Of a DNA stretch of 64,000 bases, positions 56,801-64,000 are shown in pieces. Both the position numbers and the translations under genes were made by a program. Origin of the DNA: Antedon mediterranea (Eukaryota > Echinodermata > Crinoidea > Comatulida > Antedonidae); the NCBI RefSeq assembly GCF_964355755.1, contig NC_092674.1, forward strand, positions 10,855,001 through 10,919,000. The letters run 5' to 3'. Positions within the stretch are counted from its first letter, which is position 1; each line of letters begins with the position of its first letter. Below the pieces are notes generated by a model that saw only the letters and a list, made by a program, of their open reading frames with translations, was not told where the DNA came from and did not search any database.

Positions 56801-59800
56801 ATATATTTCCCTCAGCTGGCGCTTCGGGAAATATATATTCCCTCGAACTTAATATCATTCCCTCGGGGATGTCAAATCTTATATTTAACCTCTAAGCAGT
56901 CAATATCTGTATAATAATTATAGCGTCCAATAATGTGCAAATAGCCCTCAATTATATCATATCAGACAATTTGTACAAACCTTTCTTGTTTCGTGGAGCT
57001 TTAGGTGTTGTAGACGTACCAGGCTCGACTTTCATCACAGCCTTAGTATCAACTGAGTTAACCTCTGGTGAAGCAGAGGTTGTTGCAGACGCTGCAGTAG
57101 CATTGCCCTTCCCACCCGTTGCTCCGCCACTATTAGCCTTCGAGGGGGCAGGCGTGTCAGTTTCCATTTTAACGCCCGTCATGCTCATGGTACAGCTATC
57201 CGACGTAGTGGTACCGGGTTCGGTTTTAATTTGAACGATGTTGGCCTTGGAATCCTGTGACATGCTACTACTAAGGAACGGTTTATCACCGGTGTCGTTA
57301 GGAAGGTTTGCGTCAGCTACTGAAGGTGGGTTGCTTTTGCCTCGTGATAGCCCTTCTGACTTGCCATCTGTTGATACTGTTGTCTCAGAGCCCTATACAA
57401 TAAAACAACATTATTATCATATCAATTCAAAGTCTTTGTACTGTATTTGAATTCATTTGTCATGTTTTTGGGGGACAATACACATTTAAAGGCCAAGTGC
57501 GGGCAAAAAATTTCTATTGATCATACATTCCAATAATTATCGATCTTTAGTTTCCCCTATGTTTCATAATTTTTTGGATTTTATTTGTGTTACACGAGCT
57601 TGTTGAAAATAAGCACTTTCTTATCAGTGGGGGGATAGTTCAAATTACACAATAAAATCTCTAATCTTTTGTACACAAATTTTGTAAATAGAGAGGCAAT
57701 TTAAAAAGCTATGAAAAATAAACGGTGTGGTAAAAAATGTAGGTAATATAACTTGAATATTACATTTCTGATATTTTTATTCAACTTCAGATTTTTATTT
57801 TCATGCTATAGCAAAAGTTATCCACTGTATATCCACCATCTTTTTTCCCCGTCTAGGGAGTCTATCAGACATGTTATTACATTAGGTTAACTACCTAACT
57901 ACTGAAAAAAAGTCTTCCTGGTTTTTATTGAAGAATTATGCCAAATTTTGTATTTGACCATATTAAGGGAAATTCTTGTTTTTTGTCTCGATTTCTGTTA
58001 CAAATATTTGATTTATGTACAATTAACCAAATATTATATTTAAAATTCATGCCTGTACCTGAGCTTTAAGAATAAGATCATGCTGTGTTACAAAACTTTC
58101 TTACTAAACAAACATGAAAAATGAAGATTAATAAAAACAGACATTTTGCAGTTTTAATAAAGTTATTCACTTCTGTAAAAAAAAAAACAACAAAAATATT
58201 TCACTTAGAAATACAAAGGAAACGTTTAATTTTAAACAAAAATTTTTTCTTTAAATTACATTTTTTCAGGTAAATAATTTTTTTTTTCTATCTTGTTTTC
58301 TGTCAACATTCCATAAAAATCACAGTGGACATTATATGGTATAGCTGGACTCTATTTTATTTCAGAGTATACAAGCACATTGTGCCAACTTGACCTATAG
58401 CAGGTCAACTCTCAAGCCAGCTTTCCACTAGCCAAATTTGTTTGTGTGAATCAAAAGGGTCAACTTATACGCAAGTGAATTTATATTTTCATCTCCAAAT
58501 CCCTATCTGCAACAAATTCTAGATTCTTGAGTTTTTTTTTGCAGTGAAATTAGTATTTGGGATAGTTTCTACTTTTTACAAAGCGAAAACAAATTATACA
58601 ACCAATCAGATTCAGGAATTGAGTTATGATGCATTCTCATGTATGGAAAGATAGCGTTTGTTATTCACACAAAAAAAAATCTAGTGGAAAACAGGCTTTA
58701 TAAAATAACCATGAACTTACAATATTATCAATGTTAACTCCAGATGAAAGTGCATTTGGCATCATTTTACCATCACTTTGCATGGAACTTTTACCACCTT
58801 TGTCTCCTACTCCTCCACCTTTACTAGCACCAGCATTACCAAGTTGAGGAGGAGCAGATATAGGTAATGCATTGTGGGATGAGCCCACACTACTTTGAGA
58901 CATGGTTGGAGATGGTATAGGTTGATTAGGGAGGCTATTGTTGCCTTGAATTGGCATCTGTCACAAAGAAAATATACATATAATTAGATGCCTAAACACA
59001 TAATAATGTACATTCATGATAAACAGTCAACAGTCACAGTAACAGACTGGCCTGCTGAATTTTTCTAGTTTTTATCAGTGAATAATAATTATAATAAGTA
59101 ATTGTAATCTTATAGCCACTTTTTATCTATGACTATTTTGTGTTGTTGTAGTGTTGGTGCAATTTTTAAATCGACAAATAAATATTTTATTTTTATAATT
59201 TTTTGACAAATAAAACATATATTTCTTTGTTTGTTTAACAGGAAAGAATTCCCTTAATAGGGCGACACAAAATAGGGGTTAAACTGTATTTTAAAAAACC
59301 CAAACAAAAACAGAGTAAAGCTCACCACTGGCTGACTGATGTTATTTTGAGTTGCTGTTTGGCTTGGTGATGTCATGGGGGGTTGCATCTGGGGTCTAGG
59401 TGGGGGCATTGACATTGGACTTGTGAGGCCTGGTTGTCCCATTTGAGGTATCTGTGGGAAGTTGGCAAACGGATTTGGATTTGCTTGAGTAGATGGCGGC
59501 GTGTTCATACGTGTTGGCGCCATCACACCAGGAACTCCAGGGGCTTGTCCAGGCAAAGCAGTTGGACCATCTGAAATTATGAAACACACAAATTATATAT
59601 TTTATGCAGTGATTAAAAGTGAAAGCATTTTTTATAATATACAAAAAATAAGCCACGTTGTGATACAGTAACTCATGGACTGAGGTTTATGTATTGAATA
59701 TTGAAAATAGTAAAATATGAATTTTTTTCTCATAGACACAAATAATATTCTAGACACTTACTGAGCATGGGCATTCTGTTCGAAAGCGTGTGCGAGGAAG

Positions 59801-62800
59801 AAAGCATTTTCGCCGTAGCTTGCATGGAAGGCACCTGAGATGGTGTAGGTTGAGGTGAGCCAGTCGCACTCTGGTCCTGTATTCGTTTCATTCGTTTTTC
59901 TTCTAATTCTTTTTGAATTTTATAGATTTTCTCCGCAAGAAGATGATAATATTCTTCCTGTTGGGATATAAATAGTAATGTTGTGATTTCAATTCATGTC
60001 ACCAGTGTTATACTAAAGTTTAACAGTGTTTTTGGATACTTGTGACTTGTTTTATTTGATAAAATTGTCAGTATTATATCCAAAAACATGAAAAATAAAA
60101 TAGGCCATTTTGGATATCAATAAAATTATTCACGTAACTGGAAAAAAAAACCAACAAAATAATTTTTTTTTTATAAAGACAAACTAAACAGTTACATTAA
60201 CCAGAAACCAGGAAAACAAATTATGGGATATTAGGTCAATAATTTTTTTTTTTTGATCTTTGGTCAAGTTTAATAATTATGTTTTAAAATTCTTATTCAG
60301 GGGGAAAATATATCTTTACTACAAAAATTCGTCACAACTGAATTAGAATAACACTTACCCTACTACTAGCTGTCTCGTACATATCTTTCTCCACCTTGCG
60401 TGCATATGCTACTAAATTTGCCATACGCCTATCTCTAACAGCTGCGGGATCAGGGGAGGGGAATATTGCTTGAACTCTGCAAAGTAGAAACATTGATAAT
60501 AAAACAGTAGCACTTTATATAAGTGTAACATTACTAAAAATCTCAAATGTAATTTCCTTTACACTAGTTGTAAACAAAATAAAGAATGTAAAATGATCTG
60601 ATGCAAGTTTTAGATAATTCTCTTAGACAAGTTCTTTGATATCATAGGCTATTTTTCATTCGATAGCCATCAGGTTACCCCATGTCTGGGACCATCTTCC
60701 CAGACCGTTATCAGATGCTGCAGTCCTAGAAAGCCCATCAGCCTTCATTAGAAAAGTTCACATTCATTTTGATTCGCTTTAACTGTATTTTGTTTTTATG
60801 TCTTTTTTATGTGTAAACTGACTTTAGGGTTGGGACAACCGGCTCAGCTACAGTGATTAAGTTCACTTAGGTTGACCCCGGTCTCCCCAATTTCAGTTTT
60901 TTGTTGTTGTTATGTATATATTAAAATAGACCGAATAAATAATGAAATGAAATAGGCCATAAGCCTAACCTAAAAACAATACAGGATCACATATGATACA
61001 TATGAAACGCTATGATACTGAGGCAATGTTATATGTGAACAGTACTGTACAGTAAATTGGCTGATTTTTGTATATTGTTTATAAAATTCTATATTTCATT
61101 TACATTTATCTTTTTATTTCGGAATAACATGGTGACATAAATATTATATCCATAGCAAAAGAGAGAAAAAAAAATCTTAATCTAACAGCTCATAGAACAA
61201 AAACAAAGATATGTAAATATATAAAGTCAATGCAACAAAGCATTCCATTGTATATAAAACTTACAACTTATGAACCAAGTGATTACGGAGATCCTGGGTG
61301 ACGTGGCTGTGCCACGGCTGTGATTTCGCCGCTGCAATTGATGCAAGATTCGTTGAACCACCTAAAAGATCATCTGTAAATCAAAACAAAAGAAGTATAA
61401 AGACAAAGAATTTAATTATCAAAAATTAATGTATGCAATAGCATAGTCATAACAAAACATTATTTCTATTGTTGAAATGTCTCTGTGCGACAACTAAAAA
61501 TAAATAGTCAACCCTCCAAATACAAACATTTCTCTTTCCCCCACCCGCAAATTCAAACTCTTCTAAACTCTCTTCTAAAAAAAGATTCTAAATTATTTGT
61601 TACCATTAAAACATATTTGGAATCCCCAATTTTTTGGAGCAAGTCCAAGGGTTGTTTGGTAATAGAGTGAATTATCATGAACACTTTTATAGTGCACATT
61701 TCTAAGACATTAATCACAACTACCATCATAACATTGGTTTAGATCACTGGGTAAATTCTTCCACATTTTAGGCACAGATAAAGAATTGACTGAATTGTAA
61801 AATCATAGGTCATTTATTTTAACTGGTGGCCATGACTTAAAGATTCTTTGCAATCTTCTTATGGTGACCTACCACACACTGTATTACTACATATACTTAT
61901 ATCTTTCAATTATTTGTCTTACTTTGTATTAAAATGTGTGTAACCAATAAAACAAACTAACAAACACACTACAAAATAACTTTTTATTCAACTTACTTGA
62001 AGTCATGCCGGTGTGTTTCAATCCTAGTCGATCCAATGTCCTTGCAATATCTTGCGACAATGCTGGATTTGGGTTCATATGAGTAGCCAACGCAGACGGC
62101 GGTGGATTAGGTCCCATAGCAGGGTTACCTGCAGCCTGCTTTAACAACAGGGCAGCTATAAACAAATAACAAATAAATATATATATATAATATATTTTAC
62201 GTTAAACAAAAAAACAGTCAGCTATCTTTAAGACACCTTCAATATAAAGATCATTGTAACAATAAATAAGTTTTAAAAAGAGAAAATAATTGAATGCCTA
62301 TATCAACTAAATGCAAAATTGTGTTTATTACAACACGTTCTCCACACATATAAAAACATAATAATAATATTAATAATAAAAAACAAGTTCGAGGCAAAAA
62401 GTGAAAACAATGTATGTGTGGAAGAAAACTTGATACCAAGACTTCCAGAAATAAATATTGGGCACTTCAAGAGATAATATAATGCTATTCTATAAACAAA
62501 CAACATAATAAAAAAAAAATGGGGAAAGGAGAAAAGGAGGAGAAATTAAGCTTTGTCTACATTACCAAACTATGTGACAAAAAAATGTGATGTGTCCATA
62601 AATGGACACGATGATGTCATCACTTTATTTTTCAAACTAGTTTGATAGTGTAGATAGAGCTTTATACTTGAATATAAAAAAAAACATCAAATGGTTTCAT
62701 AAGGTACACTGTTCTAGGAATTAGACTGTAAACATTAATGTACTGTACAATGCTGTGGACATTTAATGAAACACGTAATCTATCTGAATTAAAATTACCT

Positions 62801-62912
62801 TGAGTTCTTGATCTGTCGGAGGCGTTCTTTAAAGGCAAACATACAGGACAGTCACTACGAGTACAATTCTTCCAATGTGAGATTATTTGACGTGATGATG
62901 CGCAGTGAGGTA
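39820..62912 (-). CDS. CREBBP: CBP/p300 histone acetyltransferase (CREB-binding protein), C-terminal part; 5' end outside window
   Basis: Twenty-three minus-strand exons: 62912-62799, 62155-61997, 61373-61265, 60476-60359, 59957-59762, 59570-59326, 58957-58721, 57392-56981, 55780-55662, 55565-55326, 54916-54828, 52550-52467, 51294-51238, 50744-50667, 50138-50071, 48810-48663, 47366-47220, 46261-46148, 45619-45454, 44873-44697, 44255-44091, 42827-42549 and 41856-39820. Phases are consistent throughout, giving about 1,851 residues. Domain order is end of TAZ1, KIX, bromodomain, RING/PHD, HAT, ZZ, TAZ2, NCBD and poly-Gln tail, all as in vertebrate CBP/p300. It is a nuclear coactivator that acetylates histones and transcription factors. 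The single invertebrate gene stands for both CREBBP and EP300. The exons encoding the nuclear-receptor box and the start of TAZ1 must lie beyond 64000. One intron uses a GC donor (48662-48661). Confidence 0.96.
41857..42548. other. CBP intron with 34-bp tandem array
   Basis: Apart from the tandem array at 42090-42440, nothing is recognised. Confidence 0.5.
42090..42440. repeat. 34-bp tandem repeat and degenerate GGACAT copies
   Basis: About five units of CATCTCTATTACTGGGACAC plus CCCAATTCAGGAGA are followed by degenerate GGGGACATCTCTATT / GGACATCACTATTCAG units. It is preceded by ACAGTAACCTCTATG, the same start as the element at 15773. Confidence 0.8.
42549..48810 (-). CDS. CREBBP: CBP/p300 HAT-domain exons (eight exons)
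   Basis: The exons from 48810 to 42549 encode the lysine acetyltransferase core. It contains [20 protein letters not shown], the CoA-binding segment [16 protein letters not shown] (equivalent of p300 Arg1410 and Tyr1414), [19 protein letters not shown] (Trp1436 kept) and [10 protein letters not shown] (general acid Tyr1467 kept). The autoinhibitory loop, exons 44873-44697 and 44255-44091, has an Ala-rich part and a Lys/Asn/Gln-rich part ([17 protein letters not shown]), so its lysine richness is kept but the sequence is diverged. [19 protein letters not shown] follows and ends at the start of the ZZ domain. The residue before the CoA-binding Arg is Tyr (PRAYR) where human has Leu. Confidence 0.93.
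43318..43540. repeat. 111-bp tandem duplication with TTCTACTGCAGTA words
   Basis: TTTATGGACCACATCAAAAT occurs at 43318 and 43429, with the intervening 111 bp repeated at high identity. Palindromic CTACTGCAGTA words occur in and around it. Confidence 0.8.
43715..43810. mobile_element. Near-perfect hairpin MITE
   Basis: TCCAGTGGCCGTATTCACCA then ATC (43715) is exactly inverted at the right end (GATTGGTGAATACGGCCACT then GGA, to 43810). The inner sequences CTCACTTA and TAAGTTTGA also pair partly. The roughly 23-bp arms are perfect. Confidence 0.85.
43890..44077. mobile_element. GTCTACACTATCAA MITE, copy 1
   Basis: CTCTGTCTACACTATCAAG at the left pairs with CTTGATAGTGTAGAC at the right, and AAAAAAATGTGATGTGCCCA follows the left end. 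The right end is 12-14 bp from a CBP exon donor (44090). Confidence 0.8.
45180..45260. repeat. Dispersed repeat with GCGCATGCGC
   Basis: On the minus strand GCGCATGCGC and ATGTCAAAGTTGACGTGAAA align to 4075-4135 with similar spacing. Confidence 0.45.
45689..45817. mobile_element. GTCTACACTATCAA MITE, copy 2
   Basis: TTAAGCTCTGTCTACACTAT at the left and TATAGTGAGCTTTAA at the right form inverted termini with TTAA at each edge. The inner arms GTGTGATGTGCCCA and TGGGCACATCACA pair. Confidence 0.85.
45921..46042. repeat. Long hairpin with 4-bp loop
   Basis: Arms of about 55-60 bp (inner ACCAGTATAATAA / TTATTATACTGGT, outer GCATGATGGGAAGGAATT / AATTCCTTCTCATCAT) leave a GTTG loop. Confidence 0.8.
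46225..46406. repeat. 73-bp tandem duplication copying a CBP splice acceptor and exon start
   Basis: GAAATGTACACTAT occurs at 46225 (inside the exon), 46298 and 46371. The second unit contains the whole acceptor CTCTCCTGTAACAT (minus: ATGTTACAG|GAGAG) again at about 46334. The third unit is partial and diverged. Confidence 0.85.
46587..46825 (+). mobile_element. tRNA-derived SINE (different family)
   Basis: The head has box A-like TGGCTTGGTGGTTATGATG and box B CTGGGTTCAAGTCC at tRNA-like spacing. A body follows, then a TAAAATAAAATAAAAAA tail. Confidence 0.7.
47641..48241. mobile_element. TTAA-flanked non-autonomous DNA element, copy 1
   Basis: TTAAAGGCCAGGTGCGGGCA at the left and its imperfect inverse (TGCCTGTACCTGAGCTTTAA) at the right give about 16-bp inverted termini next to TTAA. 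The element is about 600 bp, has no open frame and closely matches 57486-58069. TTAA target choice is typical of the piggyBac superfamily. Confidence 0.75.
48960..49862. mobile_element. Tigger/pogo-like non-autonomous DNA transposon
   Basis: CAGTCGACCTTCTCATTTAC at the left and GTAAATGAGGTCGACTG at the right are inverted termini, flanked by TA on each side. The subterminal words ATTACGAAC / TTTATGAACG are repeated and inverted. The 903-bp interior has no transposase. Confidence 0.75.
50071..54916 (-). CDS. CREBBP: CBP/p300 RING/PHD (CRD) exons
   Basis: Five short exons (54916-54828, 52550-52467, 51294-51238, 50744-50667, 50138-50071) encode [30 protein letters not shown], the DALDPEPF linker, [15 protein letters not shown] and GFVCENCKK. 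These are the Cys/His pairs of the discontinuous RING and PHD that pack against bromodomain and HAT. Introns here carry the 51-bp and 15-bp minisatellites and the 29-bp array. Confidence 0.92.
50262..50650. repeat. 29-bp minisatellite (CAGGTGCCATTTTGTGGCCA...)
   Basis: About 13 units of CAGGTGCCATTTTGTGGCCA plus ACTTTCTTG occur with substitutions. The array ends about 17 bp from the end of a CBP exon (50667). Confidence 0.85.
50862..51140. mobile_element. Dispersed repeat (AAAGATGTATTGTCCCCC family), copy 2
   Basis: It aligns with 29438-29760, including ATCAGACTTTGAATA, TAATAAAGTTAATCACTTC and TTGGCTGGCAGCCAATTTGA. Confidence 0.6.
51432..51522. mobile_element. GTCTACACTATCAA MITE, copy 3 (short)
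   Basis: TAAAGCTCTGTCTACACGAT, then AAAAAGTGTGACATGTCCA, pairs with GGGCACATC...TTTGATAGTGTAGA. Confidence 0.75.
53521..53672. repeat. 15-bp tandem repeat (CCCTGCCCTCTGGTT)
   Basis: About ten units of a C/T-rich 15-mer occur on the plus strand. The unit is a multiple of three, so long open frames here are artefacts. Confidence 0.85.
53887..54795. repeat. 51-bp minisatellite, about 18 copies, in a CBP intron
   Basis: The unit begins ACTAGTTATGGGTGGGAGTG and includes AATTCAGTGGTTCTATGGTT. Copies are over 95% identical and differ mainly at one site (AACATAA, AACTTAA or AAAATAA). The array ends 33 bp from the exon ending at 54828. Confidence 0.95.
55326..55780 (-). CDS. CREBBP: CBP/p300 bromodomain exons
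   Basis: Exons 55780-55662 and 55565-55326 encode [32 protein letters not shown] and [20 protein letters not shown], then [20 protein letters not shown]. The acetyl-lysine-contacting Asn is in [10 protein letters not shown]. Compared with vertebrates, the part after intron 1 of the pair is one fused exon. Confidence 0.94.
56085..56285 (-). mobile_element. tRNA-like SINE head with internal direct repeat
   Basis: On the minus strand, 56283 to about 56225 has box A CCGTGGCGCAGCGGTTGAAG and box B CGAGTTCAAGATC. The body contains two copies of AAATTACACAGTCAATATCA with TCGAG nearby. Confidence 0.6.
56720..56914. repeat. Long near-perfect palindrome in a CBP intron
   Basis: Arms of about 64 bp (TATAAGATTTGACATCCCC, GGGAATGATATTAAGTTC, GGGAATATATATTTCCC) are inverted around a roughly 14-bp centre near 56817. 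Weaker pairing (CAGATATTG / CAATATCTG) extends outward to about 95-bp arms. Confidence 0.9.
56981..57392 (-). CDS. CREBBP: CBP/p300 linker exon with three SUMO-consensus sites
   Basis: This 412-nt exon, just N-terminal to the bromodomain, encodes a Ser/Thr/Ala-rich disordered stretch with three psi-K-x-E motifs: [15 protein letters not shown] and VMKVEPG. It ends in a basic run (APRNKK). It corresponds to the CRD1 repression region of vertebrate p300, where sumoylation occurs; equivalence is inferred from position and motif. Confidence 0.85.
57486..58069. mobile_element. TTAA-flanked non-autonomous DNA element, copy 2
   Basis: It has the same length class, termini and orientation as 47641-48241, with TTAA at both edges. 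It lacks a short segment present in copy 1 (around GTTATCAGATGACTAAATA). Confidence 0.75.
58413..58698. mobile_element. MITE with AAGCCAGCTTTCCACTAG termini
   Basis: The left end AAGCCAGCTTTCCACTAG, then TTTGTGTGAA, is inverted at the right end (TTCACACAAA, then CTAGTGGAAAACAGGCTT). It lies about 20 bp from the CBP exon donor at 58720. Confidence 0.8.
58721..59570 (-). CDS. CREBBP: CBP/p300 Pro/Met/Gln-rich linker exons
   Basis: Exons 59570-59326 and 58957-58721 encode low-complexity Pro/Met/Gln/Asn sequence ([19 protein letters not shown]) and a Gly/Ser-rich part ([15 protein letters not shown]) between KIX and CRD1. No folded domain is expected. The boundaries are supported by phase (1 to 0, and 0 to 0) and clear splice sites. 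Confidence 0.85.
59762..61373 (-). CDS. CREBBP: CBP/p300 KIX-domain exons
   Basis: Exons 61373-61265, 60476-60359 and 59957-59762 encode [56 protein letters not shown] and [20 protein letters not shown]. These are the three helices that bind phospho-CREB, Myb and MLL. The central Tyr of [10 protein letters not shown] is kept. The KIX entry is preceded by an extra Ala/Ser stretch ([11 protein letters not shown]). Confidence 0.94.
60655..60960 (+). mobile_element. LINE 3'-end remnant
   Basis: Translation gives [20 protein letters not shown] then [10 protein letters not shown] and a stop, the usual end of a CR1/Jockey-like RT. A 3'UTR and an AATAAATAATGAAA tail follow. Confidence 0.55.
61690..61925 (-). 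mobile_element. Possible LINE 3'-end remnant (minus)
   Basis: The minus strand reads [20 protein letters not shown], resembling the W.LP..L motif near LINE C-termini, with stops upstream. The evidence is weak. Confidence 0.3.
62546..62663. mobile_element. GTCTACACTATCAA MITE, copy 4
   Basis: TTAAGCTTTGTCTACATTAC, then AAAAAAATGTGATGTGTCCA, at the left pairs with AACTAGTTTGATAGTGTAGA then AGAGCTTTA at the right. Confidence 0.8.
62799..62912 (-). CDS. CREBBP: CBP/p300 TAZ1 C-terminal exon (leftmost known N-terminal exon in window)
   Basis: The exon encodes [16 protein letters not shown], then [12 protein letters not shown], the last zinc-binding motif of TAZ1 (HIF-1alpha/CITED2 binding). It enters in phase 1, so the preceding exon must end with one base of a Val codon. 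No such exon was found up to 64000. Confidence 0.93.
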
Positions 62913-64000
62913 CTACAAAAAAGAAAACAAGATTACTAATAGATGTGTTCTCATTAAAATAAGACAATAGTTGTATGGCAATAAACAGGGTAGTTAGGTA
63001 CACTACACCGTGTGTTTCCAAAAAAAAAAAAAATGTTGAATGTTTCTACAAACGAAATTTTAATTTAATTACCTTGTAAATTTATTTTTACACTTAATAT
63101 AATTTATGTAATTTATTTGATGCACTGTTTGTCTTGTAATTGTGATGTATTAATTATGTAAAGCGCCTTTGAACATGATTATTCATGAAAAAGGCGCTAT
63201 AGAAATGTGGTATTATTATTATTATTATGTAAAGTTTAGGCTAAAATATATATGTTGCGTGTGAACTAAACCTAAACCAGACTCATTACAGTAGTTCACA
63301 CTGGACAAGGAAAGAACTATAGGTGTTTGCACTATAACAATAAAGATAGGTAAAATCTAATTAGGCCAACAACAAAATTCTAATAAAACAATTAACTACA
63401 TTTTAAAAATAAAATCAAGGATACACCCTACTTATTATCTCATTTAGAAAAATGAGTTTTATACCTTAGTTAGAGAAATTAATTAACAATTATAATTAGG
63501 TTACAAAGTAGAGTCAATAGCATTAATGTCCATGTGTGTCATGCTTGAATGAACTTACCAATACAGTGAGATTTAAATTCAATAGAAAATCAAACCGCCT
63601 TACAAGTTACAAACACAAAAACAAGGATACAATTAATTAGTATTCAGACTCTTCTACTTCAAAGATACCAATACAATCAAAATTAAGACACAAGCTAAAG
63701 AGATCGACACCCAACATTTCTTTGTTCTCAAAATTATTAGATATCCTGAAAATATGTTGTTTTTTAAAATTGCTTTGTGCGTATATTATAAGCAGTTTTG
63801 TAGATGTTTTTCTAATAATATATTTTTAATATATTTTGCAGTTATAAATAATTAATTTGTACTCTCTTGGTACTCTTCTAGAATTTAATGCTTTTGGATA
63901 ACATTATTTATCAATTTTTTAACATTGATTTACCAACCTTTAATAATTATAATTACTGTATTTGAATTAGAAGAATGTTTTATTCTTGTTTTTTTAAATG
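62913..64000. other. Right-edge stretch: CBP intron continuing off the window
   Basis: The sequence is AT-rich with no exon for the missing part of TAZ1. It holds only the 63140-63230 repeat tail. Confidence 0.5.
63140..63230. repeat. GTAAAGCGCCTTT...AAAGGCGCTATA hairpin with ATT tail
   Basis: GTAAAGCGCCTTTGAACATG pairs with AAAAAGGCGCTATAGAAATG and is followed by (ATT)n. This is the sort of 3' tail seen on SINE/LINE families of marine invertebrates; the family name is not assigned. Confidence 0.5.

Overview
The window is nuclear DNA from an animal. Every recognisable gene is split by GT-AG (twice GC-AG) introns, intergenic DNA is AT-rich, and the sequence is crowded with SINEs, LINE fragments and MITE-like inverted repeats. 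The frequent 'AGGCCTA' words, a bifunctional EPHX2, a CBP/p300 gene and a secreted EGF-trypsin protease suggest an invertebrate deuterostome. An echinoderm is my best guess, but this is inference. All gene models were assembled by eye from splice sites and reading frame; none was checked by database search.

Layout, left to right. (1) 1-6079, plus: two tandem paralogues of a TPR-like protein with a C-terminal J-domain (HPD motif). The first is cut by the window edge; the second is complete (439 codons, 3 coding exons). (2) 7031-13523, plus: a four-exon secreted protease (signal peptide, EGF, basic and Thr/Pro-rich linker, trypsin domain) with an intact catalytic triad but no Arg-Ile activation site. 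A decaying tandem array of its EGF exon lies in the following intron. (3) 13923-16082 and 19613-23545, minus: two small secreted serine-protease inhibitors of the potato inhibitor I (CI-2/eglin) family. They share the same three-exon structure but have different P1 residues (Ala and Met). The first is convergent with the protease gene. (4) 25353-36733, plus: complete EPHX2, 17 coding exons, 566 codons plus stop. Its introns contain an L2/CR1-type LINE, a LINE remnant, a hAT-like MITE and a SINE-like element. (5) 39820-62912, minus: the C-terminal part of the CBP/p300 acetyltransferase, 23 exons and about 1,851 residues (end of TAZ1, KIX, bromodomain, RING/PHD, HAT, ZZ, TAZ2, NCBD, poly-Gln tail). 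The 5' end lies beyond the right edge.

The most distinctive features are the protease/inhibitor neighbourhood (2 and 3) and the CBP introns. Those introns carry two copies of a roughly 600-bp TTAA-flanked element, four copies of a short MITE, a roughly 18-copy 51-bp minisatellite with internal higher-order structure, several large hairpins and a duplicated splice acceptor. Two introns (one each in EPHX2 and CBP) need a GC donor to keep the frame.
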